64,000 nt of DNA, taken from Ilyomonas sp965214235 (GTDB taxonomy: Bacteria; Bacteroidota; Bacteroidia; Chitinophagales; Chitinophagaceae). The stretch spans positions 1,984,001-2,048,000 of the forward strand of contig CBDCBH010000003.1 in the NCBI GenBank assembly GCA_965214235.1, in the 5' to 3' direction. Below are positions 16,455-24,958 of the stretch, piece by piece. A program made the translations under genes and the position numbers. Numbering within the stretch: position 1 is the stretch's first letter; each line of letters starts with the position of its first letter. The notes beneath the pieces are model-generated. The model saw nothing but the letters and a program-made list of their open reading frames with translations. It was not told the origin of the DNA and made no database searches.

Positions 16455-17993
16455 ATGTTCAAGCAGCTCCGCAACGCTACTTTATTTATTACAGCTTTAA
16501 GCGCGTTGGCTTCGTGCCATAAAAAACCAGAAAAATCAACATCTACCGGCTGGAATTATAACGATAAAAACCAGGGCGGGTTTTTTGTTGCCAAACCAAA
16601 AGATATTAAAACAGGCCCGGGTTTAGTCTTCGTTCAGGGTGGAACATTCACCATGGGCGCAACGCAGGAAGATGTAATGGGCGACTGGAACAATGTGCCG
16701 CGCCGTGTAACCGTGAATTCTTTTTTTATTGATAAAACCGAAGTTGCCAACGTTCATTACCGCGAGTATATTCACTGGCTTGAAAATGTGTTTCAGGATA
16801 ACCAAGCCGTGATAGATGGTGCCATGCCCGACACACTTGCCTGGCGTAAAGAACTGGCTTATAACGATGTGTATGTTGAATATTATTTCCGCCATCCGTC
16901 TTATAATTATTATCCTGTGGTTGGTGTTACCTGGCGGCAGGCGCACGATTTCTGTATGTGGCGTACCGATCGTGTGAATGAAATTGCATTGATTGATAAA
17001 GGTTATCAAAATAAAAACGTTTTAAAAACAGAATTGAATGGCGGGGGGCAGGACAATTTCAACACAAAAGCTTACCTGATGGGCGCTTACGAAGGTGTAC
17101 CCGGCAAGCCAAAAAAGAATGAATTAAAAGATGCGCAAGGTAGGCCGCGCACCAAAGTAGATTTCTCTGATGGCATTTTGTTTCCTGATTACCGTTTGCC
17201 AACCGAAGCCGAATGGGAATATGCTGCATTGGGTTATGTTTCAGGCAATCCGCAGCCACGCAAAAGCGAAAAGAAAAGAGGTGAGGAATTAATTGATAAC
17301 AAACAGGTTTATGCCTGGAAAAACGACGGCTTTGATAATTTGCGTTCCACTCGTCATGGTTCCTGGCAGGGTGCGTTTCTTGCCAACTTTAAACGCGGTA
17401 ATGGCGACTATATGGGTACTGCCGGCGGGTTGAACGACCGTGCTGCTATTCCTGCATCAGTAACCTCTTTCTTTCCTAATGGTTTTGGTTTGTACAACAT
17501 GAGCGGTAATGTAAACGAATGGGTGGCTGATGTGTATCGCCCCACTACCAACCAGGAAGAAGAAGACATGAACCCTTTTCGCGGAAACGTGTTTACAAAA
17601 GTGGATAAAAAAGGCGGCGAAGATCCATCTTCATGGTTGGACTCTATGGGCAGAATTAAAGAGGTTCCTGAAAGTGATTCTGATTTGCACAATCGCCGTA
17701 ACTATAACAGAGCTTATGCTATTAATGCTTTGGATGGTGACTCGTTAAGCCGTGACTTTTACGATTATGGTCATACTACCTTAATTAATGATAAATCGCG
17801 CGTGTATAAAGGCGGAAGCTGGAACGATATGCCTTATTGGCTAAGCCCGGGAACACGCCGCTTTATGCAGGAAGATCAAAGCAGCAGCAGTATTGGTTTC
17901 CGCTGTGCAATGACGCATTATGGCGCTCCTGAAGGATTATCATCAAAACAAAAAACGGGTAACTTCTTCCCAAGCAAACGACAAAAGAGATAA
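16455..17993 (+). CDS. gldJ: Gliding motility lipoprotein GldJ
   Basis: A 512-residue outer-membrane lipoprotein needed for gliding and type IX secretion. The lipobox is LASC with Cys21. The mature protein is a formylglycine-generating-enzyme-like (SUMF1) domain without an enzymatic role: it starts at GLVFVQGGTFTMGATQEDV, and has FFIDKTEVANVHYREYIHWL, YPVVGVTWRQAHDFCMWR, YRLPTEAEWEYAA, FGLYNMSGNVNEWVADVY and RVYKGGSWNDMPYWLSPGTRRF. The long inserts between these blocks and the GDSLSRDFYDYGHTTL stretch are typical of GldJ rather than GldK. It lies opposite porV, which fits its role. A terminator follows. Confidence 0.93.
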   Translation: MFKQLRNATLFITALSALASCHKKPEKSTSTGWNYNDKNQGGFFVAKPKDIKTGPGLVFVQGGTFTMGATQEDVMGDWNNVPRRVTVNSFFIDKTEVANVHYREYIHWLENVFQDNQAVIDGAMPDTLAWRKELAYNDVYVEYYFRHPSYNYYPVVGVTWRQAHDFCMWRTDRVNEIALIDKGYQNKNVLKTELNGGGQDNFNTKAYLMGAYEGVPGKPKKNELKDAQGRPRTKVDFSDGILFPDYRLPTEAEWEYAALGYVSGNPQPRKSEKKRGEELIDNKQVYAWKNDGFDNLRSTRHGSWQGAFLANFKRGNGDYMGTAGGLNDRAAIPASVTSFFPNGFGLYNMSGNVNEWVADVYRPTTNQEEEDMNPFRGNVFTKVDKKGGEDPSSWLDSMGRIKEVPESDSDLHNRRNYNRAYAINALDGDSLSRDFYDYGHTTLINDKSRVYKGGSWNDMPYWLSPGTRRFMQEDQSSSSIGFRCAMTHYGAPEGLSSKQKTGNFFPSKRQKR

Positions 17994-18014
17994 GGAAAAG
18001 TACATACAAAAAAC

Positions 18015-18052
18015 AAAGCCATCTGTTGCAAAGCAGGTGGCTTTTTATTTTT
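18015..18052 (+). terminator. Rho-independent terminator
   Basis: AAAGCCATCTG (18015-18025) pairs with CAGGTGGCTTT (18034-18044) with one wobble, followed by TTATTTTT. It ends gldJ. Confidence 0.8.
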
Positions 18053-18207
18053 AATGAATAAAAAGATAAGCATTTAAAAACGTTTTGTTTTTAATAGAAT
18101 GGAGCGGGCGAAGCAAAGGTTCATTAAACTAAATACCATCTGATCGCTATTGCCTGTTATATTGGTGATGTTGTTTATCGGGTTGCCATAACAAGTATTT
18201 TTGTTCA

Positions 18208-19068
18208 ATGAAAACCTATGAAGAACAGTTGAAACATTTAATTACAGAAGCGTTGGAAGAAGACATTGGCAATGGCGATTATTCAACACTAAGCTGTATT
18301 CCGAAAAACAAAAAAGGCAAAGCCGTTTTAAAGATAAAACAGGGTGGGATACTGGCTGGCGTTGCGGTTGCCGAAACTATATTTTTGATGATGGATGCCT
18401 CTGCCCGTTTTGTAACATATAAAAGAGACGGCGATGAAATAGAAAGCGGTGAGGTGGCTTTTGAAGTATCTTCTATTATTCAAACCATTTTGCAATGCGA
18501 ACGCCTTGTATTGAATTGTATACAGCGCATGAGCGGCATTGCCACCCTAACAAGGCAGTATGTAAACAAAATAAAAGAGTATCATACCAAAGTGCTGGAC
18601 ACGCGAAAAACAACGCCAAATTTTCGCCTGTTGGAAAAAGAAGCCGTGCGCATTGGCGGAGGTGTTAATCATCGGTTTGGATTGTACGACATGATTATGC
18701 TGAAAGACAATCACATTGATTATTGCGGCGGGCTGCAACCCGCAATAGACAAAGCTTTCAGCTATGTGAAAAACAATCATTTAAACTTAAAAATTGAAGT
18801 AGAAACTCGGACTTTAGAAGATGTGAAAACAGTTTGTGATATAGGTAAAAACAAAGTGTTTCGCATTATGCTGGATAACTTTACGCCCGATAAAGTAAAG
18901 GAAGCGTTAACCATCATCAATCATCAGTTTGAAACGGAAGCCAGCGGGGGCATCAACCTGCAAACCGTTGAAGCTTTTGCACAAACCGGCGTTGATTATG
19001 TAAGCGTTGGCGGTTTAATTCACCAGGCGCAAAGCTTAGATTTAAGTTTGAAAGCGGAGATAGAATAA
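18208..19068 (+). CDS. nadC: Nicotinate-nucleotide diphosphorylase (carboxylating)
   Basis: A 286-residue NadC, which joins quinolinate and PRPP to give nicotinate mononucleotide in de novo NAD synthesis. It begins with LITEALEEDIGNGDYSTLSC. The quinolinate/PRPP site motifs are present: LNCIQRMSGIATLTR, LDTRKTTPNFRLLEKEAVRIGGGVNHRFGLYDMIMLKDNHI (split here across residues 130-172), KIEVETRTLEDV, ASGGINLQTVEAFAQTGVDYVSVGGL. Length is typical. It is followed 91 bp later by a SUI1-type gene in the same direction. It starts 156 bp after the gldJ terminator, so it has its own promoter. Confidence 0.96.
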   Translation: MKTYEEQLKHLITEALEEDIGNGDYSTLSCIPKNKKGKAVLKIKQGGILAGVAVAETIFLMMDASARFVTYKRDGDEIESGEVAFEVSSIIQTILQCERLVLNCIQRMSGIATLTRQYVNKIKEYHTKVLDTRKTTPNFRLLEKEAVRIGGGVNHRFGLYDMIMLKDNHIDYCGGLQPAIDKAFSYVKNNHLNLKIEVETRTLEDVKTVCDIGKNKVFRIMLDNFTPDKVKEALTIINHQFETEASGGINLQTVEAFAQTGVDYVSVGGLIHQAQSLDLSLKAEIE

Positions 19069-19159
19069 GGAATTGTATTAGGTAGTAAGTATTATGACTT
19101 ATTACATCAAGCTGCTTTCTTTTCTTAGTACTCATTACTACTTAAATACAACAATCAAA

Positions 19160-19504
19160 ATGAGCAAGAAAAACAAACCAGACAGCCAGGGCTTTGTGTA
19201 CAGCACCGACCCGGCTTTTCAATATCAACATAACAATGATAAACCCATTGAAACGCTACTACCTGCACAACAAAAACTGCGTATAAAATTAGATACAAAA
19301 CAACGCGCCGGCAAAGCCGTAACACTTATTACCGGCTTTTTTGGAAAGAATGAAAATCTGGAAGATTTAGGAAAAGAATTACGAAACCATTGCGGCACCG
19401 GCGGCAGTGCAAAAGATGCCCAAATTATTGTTCAGGGCGACCAAAGAGACAAGGTATTGCAATGGCTGCTGAAGAATGGTTATGTACAAACAAAAAAAGT
19501 GTAA
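19160..19504 (+). CDS. SUI1/YciH family translation initiation factor
   Basis: A 114-residue member of the SUI1 (eIF1-like) family, known in bacteria as YciH. I start at 19160 (MSKKNKPDSQGFVYSTDP), since the longer frame from 19094 adds an unrelated leader. The fold core is RAGKAVTLITGFFG (basic loop), then LGKELRNHCGTGGSAKDAQIIVQGDQRDKVLQWLLKNGY, the highly conserved C-terminal part with GTGGS. Bacterial members are thought to affect start-codon fidelity at the 30S subunit. It stands between nadC and a PfkB kinase on the same strand. Confidence 0.92.
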   Translation: MSKKNKPDSQGFVYSTDPAFQYQHNNDKPIETLLPAQQKLRIKLDTKQRAGKAVTLITGFFGKNENLEDLGKELRNHCGTGGSAKDAQIIVQGDQRDKVLQWLLKNGYVQTKKV

Positions 19505-19567
19505 TGATTATAGTAAGTAAAATGTATAAAGTAGTAAGACAAAAAAGCAGATTGATATGCCAAGCTA

Positions 19568-19595
19568 TAATACTTAATACCTAATACTTAATACC
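19568..19595. repeat. Tandem 14-bp repeat
   Basis: TAATACTTAATACC occurs twice in direct succession (19568-19581 and 19582-19595), just upstream of the -7-like box for the PfkB gene. Confidence 0.7.
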
Positions 19596-19609
19596 TAAAT
19601 CATGCTGCC

Positions 19610-19617
19610 TATATTTG
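19610..19617 (+). promoter_or_regulatory. Candidate -7 promoter box for the PfkB kinase gene
   Basis: TATATTTG matches the Bacteroidota -7 consensus TAnnTTTG and lies 20 bp before the chosen start at 19638, leaving a short 5' UTR. No clear TTTG -33 element is present, only an AT-rich repeat. Confidence 0.45.
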
Positions 19618-19637
19618 CGGCTTATCAAAACAAAACC

Positions 19638-20561
19638 ATGTCAGTTATTGTAGTGGGCAGTATGGCGTTTGATGCCATTGAAACGCCTTTTGGAAAAACC
19701 GATAAAATTATTGGCGGCTCGGCTTGTTATGCGGCGTATGCAGCTTATCATTTTGTAACACCTGTGCAGCAAATTTCTATTGTAGGCAATGATTTTCCGC
19801 AGGCAGAATTTGATGATTTAAAAAAGTGCGGCGTACAACTCGATGGCGTTGAAATTGTAAAAGATAAGCCTTCTTTTTTTTGGAGCGGTCGCTACCATTT
19901 AGACATGAACACGCGCGATACTTTGGTAACGGATTTAAACGTGCTGGCAGACTTCAATCCCATTGTTCCCGACAGTTATCAGGGCGCTGAATTTGTAATG
20001 CTCGGCAACCTGATGCCAAAGCTGCAAATGAGTGTAATTCATCAACTAAAAACAAAGCCGAAATTAATTGTGTTAGATACCATGAACTTCTGGATGGACA
20101 CTGCTTTGGAAGACTTGAAAGAAACGCTTACCATGGTGGATGTATTGCTGGTAAATGATAGCGAAGCGCGGCAATTAACCAGCGAATTTTCGATGGTGAA
20201 AGCAGCCAGAAAAATACTGGCAATGGGACCGAAATATCTCATCATTAAAAAAGGTGAGCATGGCGCTTTATTATTTCACAAAGACAAAGTTTTCTTCGCA
20301 CCGGCTTTGCCTTTGGAAGATGTATTCGACCCAACCGGCGCGGGCGATACCTTTGCCGGCGGCTTCATTGGACATCTTGCAAAAACAAAAGACATCTCGT
20401 TTGAAAACATGAAGACGGCTATTATTGTTGGTTCGGCAATGGCAAGTTTTTGTGTAGAAAAATTTGGAACCGAACGATTGAAAGAAATCACCAAACAAGA
20501 TATTGCCGAACGCATGGAAGCCTTTGTGCAATTAGTGAATTTTGATATTTCGCTGGTATAA
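19638..20561 (+). CDS. PfkB family sugar/nucleoside kinase
   Basis: A 307-residue ribokinase-fold kinase that phosphorylates a sugar or nucleoside with ATP. I start at the ATG at 19638 (MSVIVVGSMAFDAIETPFG), since the upstream in-frame ATG at 19602 would lie across the candidate promoter. Features are the N-terminal GGSACYAAYAAYHF substrate segment, FFWSGRYHLDMN, LLVNDSEARQLT, KYLIIKKGEHGALLF, and the catalytic DPTGAGDTFAGGFIGHL near residue 235, with the Asp base in GAGD. The substrate is not identifiable from motifs. It faces the flippase gene across a bidirectional terminator. Confidence 0.9.
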   Translation: MSVIVVGSMAFDAIETPFGKTDKIIGGSACYAAYAAYHFVTPVQQISIVGNDFPQAEFDDLKKCGVQLDGVEIVKDKPSFFWSGRYHLDMNTRDTLVTDLNVLADFNPIVPDSYQGAEFVMLGNLMPKLQMSVIHQLKTKPKLIVLDTMNFWMDTALEDLKETLTMVDVLLVNDSEARQLTSEFSMVKAARKILAMGPKYLIIKKGEHGALLFHKDKVFFAPALPLEDVFDPTGAGDTFAGGFIGHLAKTKDISFENMKTAIIVGSAMASFCVEKFGTERLKEITKQDIAERMEAFVQLVNFDISLV

Positions 20562-20568
20562 GTTTTTT

Positions 20569-20602
20569 AACCGCTGACAGGTTTTAAACCCTGTCAGCGG
20601 TT
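20569..20602. terminator. Bidirectional terminator
   Basis: AACCGCTGACAGG (20569-20581) is exactly complementary to CCTGTCAGCGGTT (20590-20602) with an 8-nt loop. It sits between the convergent PfkB and flippase genes and is preceded by T6. Confidence 0.8.
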
Positions 20603-20618
20603 AACGTTTATCGGAATA

Positions 20619-22118
20619 TCATCTTACATATCTACCCACAACCGGCAGTTGCCGAAATTCTTTTCGTTCAATTCTACTAATAAACCACACATATAAAGAG
20701 AGCAAAGCAGTGGCAACAGCAAGGCTAAAAATTGTGTTTTTCCATAACAGCGAAAGGGCATGATGTATAAAAAATAACATCACCACAATTACCAAATATG
20801 CCACTAATTTCTTCGAGGCGTACGGCACATGGTAATGCTTTTGTCCCCATATATAACTTACCACCATCATCGTTCCATAACATAAAAAGGTAGCCCATGC
20901 GCTGGCAACATAACTGTACTTTGGAATGAACAGCCAGTTTATAATGAAGGTAATAAATACACCAATTAATGTTATTACGCTGGCTGCCGATGTTTTGCTT
21001 GTAATTTTATACCAGATACTTAAATTGATATAAATACCGAGGAACATATTGGCTAATAACAACACCGGAACAATCTTCAAGCCTTCCCAATATTTTGGCG
21101 AAATAAAATATCGCCAGATTGGCAAATACAAACTCACCACCAAAAACATTAGCGTGATGGTTAATACAAAAAACTTCATCACCCGGGCATACGTTTTTGG
21201 CGCATCGCTGCTGCTTGCCTGCTTAAAGAAGAAAGGTTCGGCTCCCAACCGGAAAGCTTGTATAAACAAAGAAATTAAGATAGATAATTTATAACACGCA
21301 CCATAAATACCCAATTGTTGCTGTGATATTTTGAGTGGCAGCCACCAGCCGAGCATCAGCCTGTCAAATGTTTCATTTACGGTATAACCTAAGCCTGCCA
21401 CCAGCATAGGCAGGGCATATACGATCATCTCTTTCCATATCGTAACATCGAACGAAAACTTTTTGGGTATCAGCCATTTTATCAATAACAATAAAGTAAA
21501 TGCCGACTGTGCAATGTTTGCCATCAAAATATATTCAGCCGGATTTCTGCCAGGCTGATAAAACAAAACCACCCACGAATTGCCGCCGCTTTGTTTGTAT
21601 TTGTAAGGACAATAAATGATAAAAAAAACAGTGAGCACAACGTTGATGATAATGCCTGATACTTTTATTAAGGCATACAAGCGAGGCTTGCCTTCGTTGC
21701 GCAAACGCGCAAACGGAATGGCGCTTAACGCATCGAACCCGATAATAAAAAGGCTTAGCGTTATTAAATGCGGAAACGCTTGCTGCGAAGCAATATCAAC
21801 TAATAACGATTGATTAAACCAAAGTAAAATACTTAAAATAACTGTAGTGATGAGCAGGCTAATAGACGTTGTATTATCAACTTTATCGGCAATGGTTTTG
21901 TTTTGAATAAACCGGAAATAAGCGGTTTCCATGCCATAGGTAAACAGCACATTCATTAACGGCATCATTGCATACACGGCATTTACCCGACCATAATCGG
22001 CAACGGTAACAATGGCTGAATACGTGATAACGGGAACCAAAAGATAATTGACAAACCTGGCGGCAATGCTGCTTACGCCATACCAGAGAGTTTGCCCCGC
22101 TAAACTTTTTATGCTCAA
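20619..22118 (-). CDS. Oligosaccharide flippase family membrane protein
   Basis: A Wzx/MATE-like polysaccharide flippase with about 12-14 membrane segments. I start it at a TTG at 22118 (LSIKSLAGQTLWYGVSSIAARF, about 499 residues): the family's N-terminus begins there, while the 27 residues of the longer frame up to 22199 are encoded by an inverted intergenic repeat. Recognisable features are GQTLWYGVSS, NYLLVPVITY, YGMETAYFRF, and several Gly/Pro-rich helices, with CLCYGTMMVVSYIWGQKHY-like helices near the end. It probably moves lipid-linked glycans across the inner membrane. No glycosyltransferase neighbours are seen, so its substrate is unknown. Confidence 0.82.
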   Translation of the reverse strand: MSIKSLAGQTLWYGVSSIAARFVNYLLVPVITYSAIVTVADYGRVNAVYAMMPLMNVLFTYGMETAYFRFIQNKTIADKVDNTTSISLLITTVILSILLWFNQSLLVDIASQQAFPHLITLSLFIIGFDALSAIPFARLRNEGKPRLYALIKVSGIIINVVLTVFFIIYCPYKYKQSGGNSWVVLFYQPGRNPAEYILMANIAQSAFTLLLLIKWLIPKKFSFDVTIWKEMIVYALPMLVAGLGYTVNETFDRLMLGWWLPLKISQQQLGIYGACYKLSILISLFIQAFRLGAEPFFFKQASSSDAPKTYARVMKFFVLTITLMFLVVSLYLPIWRYFISPKYWEGLKIVPVLLLANMFLGIYINLSIWYKITSKTSAASVITLIGVFITFIINWLFIPKYSYVASAWATFLCYGTMMVVSYIWGQKHYHVPYASKKLVAYLVIVVMLFFIHHALSLLWKNTIFSLAVATALLSLYVWFISRIERKEFRQLPVVGRYVR

Positions 22119-22146
22119 AAGAAAAAGAAGTTTTGTTGTGAACAAT

Positions 22147-22216
22147 GAATTGTGAGTGGTGAATAGGAGACAGGCAAATACAAATTGACAATTGACCATT
22201 CACCATTCACAATTGA
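22147..22216. repeat. Imperfect intergenic inverted repeat
   Basis: AATTGTGAGTGGTGAATAGG (about 22148-22167) is nearly complementary to CCATTCACCATTCACAATTG (22196-22215). It fills the gap between the AIM24 gene and the flippase gene and supplies the spurious N-terminal extension of the flippase frame. Confidence 0.6.
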
Positions 22217-22221
22217 TAATT

Positions 22222-23016
22222 TTAATAGTTGTCTCCGTCAATCATGTTGCCTAAACTGCCTAAGATGCTGCCTTCTTCTCTTCGTTGCGTAGTGCCATAC
22301 AGTAATATACGATGTGCCAAACGGCTTATCGGCAAGGTTTGAATCCATACGGTTCCCGGTCCGCAAAGTGTGGCAAAAAATAAACCTTCGCCGCCAAAAA
22401 AGGAGTTCTTAATACCGCCAATAAATTGAATGTCGTAATTAACGGTAGCCGTATATCCAACCAAGCAACCTGTATCAATTTTTAAGAGTTCGCCGGCAGC
22501 TAATTCTTTTTCAAATACATGGCCGCCGGCGTGCATAAAAGCCATTCCATCGCCCTCTAATTTTTCCATTATAAAACCTTCGCCTCCAAACAAGCCGGTG
22601 CCTAATTTTCGTTGAAACGCAATGCTGATGCTTACGCCTTTGGCAGCGCATAAAAAAGCATCTTTCTGGCAGATGACGGTGCCGCCGAGTTGTGATAAAT
22701 TCAAGGGTATAATTTTGCCCGGGTAAGGCGCTGCAAAGCTCACATGCTTTTTACCATAACCCATGTTGGTAAAAGCAGTCATAAACAAACTTTCACCAAT
22801 TAACATGCGCTTGCCTGCGCTCAACAATTTATTAAAAATGCCAGCACCTTGCGGTTGCGAGCCATCGCCAAAAATGGTTTGCATTTGTATGCCATCATCC
22901 ATCATCAAAAAGGCGCCGCTTTCAGCAACGGCGGTCTCTTGCGGGTCAAGTTCTATTTCCACATACTGCATTTCTTCACCCACAATGTTGTAATCTATTT
23001 CGTGGTTATATAGCAT
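22222..23016 (-). CDS. AIM24/TIGR00266 family protein
   Basis: A 264-residue protein of the AIM24 (TIGR00266) family, a beta-rich fold of unknown biochemical function. Family marks: YVEIELDPQETAVAESGAFLMMDDGIQM near the start, the Gly-rich MLIGESLFMTAFTN, AAPYPGKIIPLNLS, CQKDAFLCAAKGVSISIAF, and KNSFFGGEGLFFATLCGPGTVWIQTLP near the C-terminus. Length is typical. No signal peptide. It precedes the flippase gene on the same strand but the two are separated by about 100 bp of repeat. Confidence 0.9.
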   Translation of the reverse strand: MLYNHEIDYNIVGEEMQYVEIELDPQETAVAESGAFLMMDDGIQMQTIFGDGSQPQGAGIFNKLLSAGKRMLIGESLFMTAFTNMGYGKKHVSFAAPYPGKIIPLNLSQLGGTVICQKDAFLCAAKGVSISIAFQRKLGTGLFGGEGFIMEKLEGDGMAFMHAGGHVFEKELAAGELLKIDTGCLVGYTATVNYDIQFIGGIKNSFFGGEGLFFATLCGPGTVWIQTLPISRLAHRILLYGTTQRREEGSILGSLGNMIDGDNY

Positions 23017-23144
23017 AAAAGGTTTTGTTTTTGTTCCAAAATAAATGGTAACATAACGAAGGCTTATTGTTTACTTGTGTTTCATTCAACCAAAAAAACT
23101 GAAAGCCATCGGAAGGCTGATTAGAAAAAACAAAAATAGTTTTT

Positions 23145-23446
23145 ATGAAACAATTGATTGTTAAATGCACCCTTTTGGTTATGCTTCTTTTTAGCTTTTC
23201 GGAAGCAATTCATGCGCAGCGAATTTATGTAGATGTTCACCCGCAGGCAAGAGCCATACCGCGCCCCTTGGCACCGCGTGCAAACTATGTTTGGATTGAA
23301 GGTGAATGAGTAAGCCGTGGCAGAGGTTATGAATATCGCCCGGGTTATTGGGTGGCGCTTCGCATGGAAGAGTGTGGATTCCCGGCAGATGGATAAGAGA
23401 GCGCAGAGGCTGGTATTGGGAACCCGGTTTTTGGAGAAGAGCGTAG
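23145..23446 (+). pseudogene. YXWGXW-repeat protein, broken by a stop and a frameshift
   Basis: From the ATG at 23145 the frame gives a signal peptide (MKQLIVKCTLLVMLLFSFSEAIHAQ) and the start of a YXWGXW protein (NYVWIEGE), then TGA at 23307-23309 where a Trp codon would fit (E-W-V). The same frame goes on with GYEYRPGYWV; a shift then moves to the frame in which HGRVWIPGRW and GWYWEPGFWRRA follow, ending at TAG 23444-23446. So an intact gene of about 100 residues has been broken twice. The intact relative at 12352 is much longer, so this belongs to the short group. Confidence 0.8.
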
Positions 23447-23650
23447 TTATTTTCAACCCTGTTTTCTTTTGTTTTTACTCTGTTTTTATTTTTAACGGCT
23501 GCCATTTTAAAAAATCTTTCTTTACTACAACATTAAAATTGGATTAAAAACAAATTATAACTCGCTTAAAATTTGTGTGCATGTTGTTTAGGTAATGCAG
23601 GGTTTAGTAATTTACACTCATTCAACAAAAACAATAAAAAGAATCCAATT

Positions 23651-23809
23651 ATGAAAACAGAATTTGTAACTTCTTCGCTTATATCAGCGATTTTATTTTC
23701 CTTTCAATGGGCTTCAACACGTTTATTAAGTGTGGTGTTAAAACCATTTGTAAAGTTGATGATGCGGTTATGTATGCCTTCGTTTGTATCTCGCTTTTTA
23801 ATGCAGTAA
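23651..23809 (+). CDS. Small hydrophobic protein, uncertain
   Basis: A 52-residue reading frame (MKTEFVTSSLISAILF...) with one hydrophobic helix and a basic, Phe/Leu-rich tail. It has an A-rich leader but no clear ribosome site or promoter, and a terminator about 100 bp downstream. I recognise no family. It may be a real small membrane protein, or chance. Confidence 0.3.
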   Translation: MKTEFVTSSLISAILFSFQWASTRLLSVVLKPFVKLMMRLCMPSFVSRFLMQ

Positions 23810-23913
23810 ACTGAACAAAATAATTGAATCCAATAGCCGATGGAAATGAGTCTGATATTTTCGGACGATAGATGAAATGTAAGAATCATAGAATTTGTTA
23901 TAAGAGAGAGAGT

Positions 23914-23950
23914 AAACGCCTGCCCGTTATTACGGGGGGCGTTTTTGTTT
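23914..23950 (+). terminator. Rho-independent terminator
   Basis: AAACGCC (23914-23920) pairs with GGCGTTT (23938-23944), with an inner CCCGT/ACGGG extension, followed by TTGTTT. It would end the small ORF at 23651 or an unrecognised transcript. Confidence 0.7.
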
Positions 23951-24212
23951 GCAGTTTCTTTCCGTTTTGTAATAATGAAAAGCACTGAAATGCGCTTCTT
24001 TTCTTTTATGGTACGGGCTTTTGCAGGTTTGGTTGAACATCGTTGTAATTGCTTATTTATTCTTTTTAATAAGAAGAAAAAATCTCACTTGTACAACTTG
24101 CTAAATGAGTAAGCAGGCAAGCGCTATGTAAAATGGAATAAAAACAAATCAAGCCACATTTTTTCATCTTTTTTCTTATGGCTTATTGTTTGTTTTAAAC
24201 CTTAAAAAAGCT

Positions 24213-24773
24213 ATGAAAAACACCGTTTTTATCGCCTGTTGCGCAGCGATAATTTTATTTACACAAGCCTGTGGTAATAGTAACAACAAACAAGACAGCG
24301 TTGACAGCGCGCGTGCACAGAATGAAAATGCGCCGCACACCAACACAAATGCTTCCGACTTTCTTACCAAAGCTGCCAGCGGCGGAATGCTGGAAGTGCA
24401 GCTTGGGCAAATGGCGCAACAAAAAGCCGCCAGCCAGCGTGTGAAAGATTTTGGTTTTATGATGATTCGAGACCATACAAAAGGTAACACCGAATTAAAA
24501 GCCATTGCTGCGCAAAAAGGAATTGTTATTCCGCAAACCTTATCAAACGATCATCAAAAACATGTAGATGAATTGAGTAAACAGAACGGAAAAGACTTTG
24601 ATAAAGCCTACATGAATTTGATGGAAAGCGACCATAAAGGCGATATTGATGAATTTACCGATGCCAGTGAAAAAGTGGATGACTTAACAATAAAAGGCTT
24701 TGCTAAAAAGAATATTCCAATGCTACAAATGCACCTGGATTCGGTAAAGGCAGTGAAAGAAAGTTTGAAGTAA
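24213..24773 (+). CDS. DUF4142 domain lipoprotein
   Basis: A 186-residue exported protein; start taken at the ATG at 24213 so that the signal (MKNTVFIACCAAIILF) is at the N-terminus, with a probable lipid-bearing Cys20 (TQAC). After a short Asn/Ser-rich linker the DUF4142 four-helix domain (ferritin-like) begins with DFLTKAASGGMLEVQLGQMA, followed by RVKDFGFMMIRDHTKGN, LSNDHQKHVDELSKQNGKDFDKAYMNLM, and SDHKGDIDEF. The helical His and Asp/Glu spacing is that of the family, whose function is unknown; some members are linked to stress. It stands alone, and the kbl gene faces it. Confidence 0.88.
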   Translation: MKNTVFIACCAAIILFTQACGNSNNKQDSVDSARAQNENAPHTNTNASDFLTKAASGGMLEVQLGQMAQQKAASQRVKDFGFMMIRDHTKGNTELKAIAAQKGIVIPQTLSNDHQKHVDELSKQNGKDFDKAYMNLMESDHKGDIDEFTDASEKVDDLTIKGFAKKNIPMLQMHLDSVKAVKESLK

Positions 24774-24913
24774 AGGCCTTGCCCCCAATCCCCTCTCCAC
24801 GGGTGGGAGGGAATTACGATGACTGAGTTTATCCATTGGTTTTTTAATCAAAAAGATACATTAGAACACCTCACACCAGAAGTTGTAGATAGTATCTTTC
24901 TATATAAAAAAAC

Positions 24914-24937
24914 AAAGAGCAAACAATATTGCTCTTT
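24914..24937. terminator. Terminator downstream of kbl
   Basis: AAAGAGCAA (24914-24922) and TTGCTCTTT (24929-24937) are exact reverse complements with a 6-nt loop. It lies just past the kbl stop, with an A-rich flank that reads as T-rich on the minus strand. Confidence 0.7.
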
Positions 24938-24958
24938 ACATAAAATTAAACTGATGCT

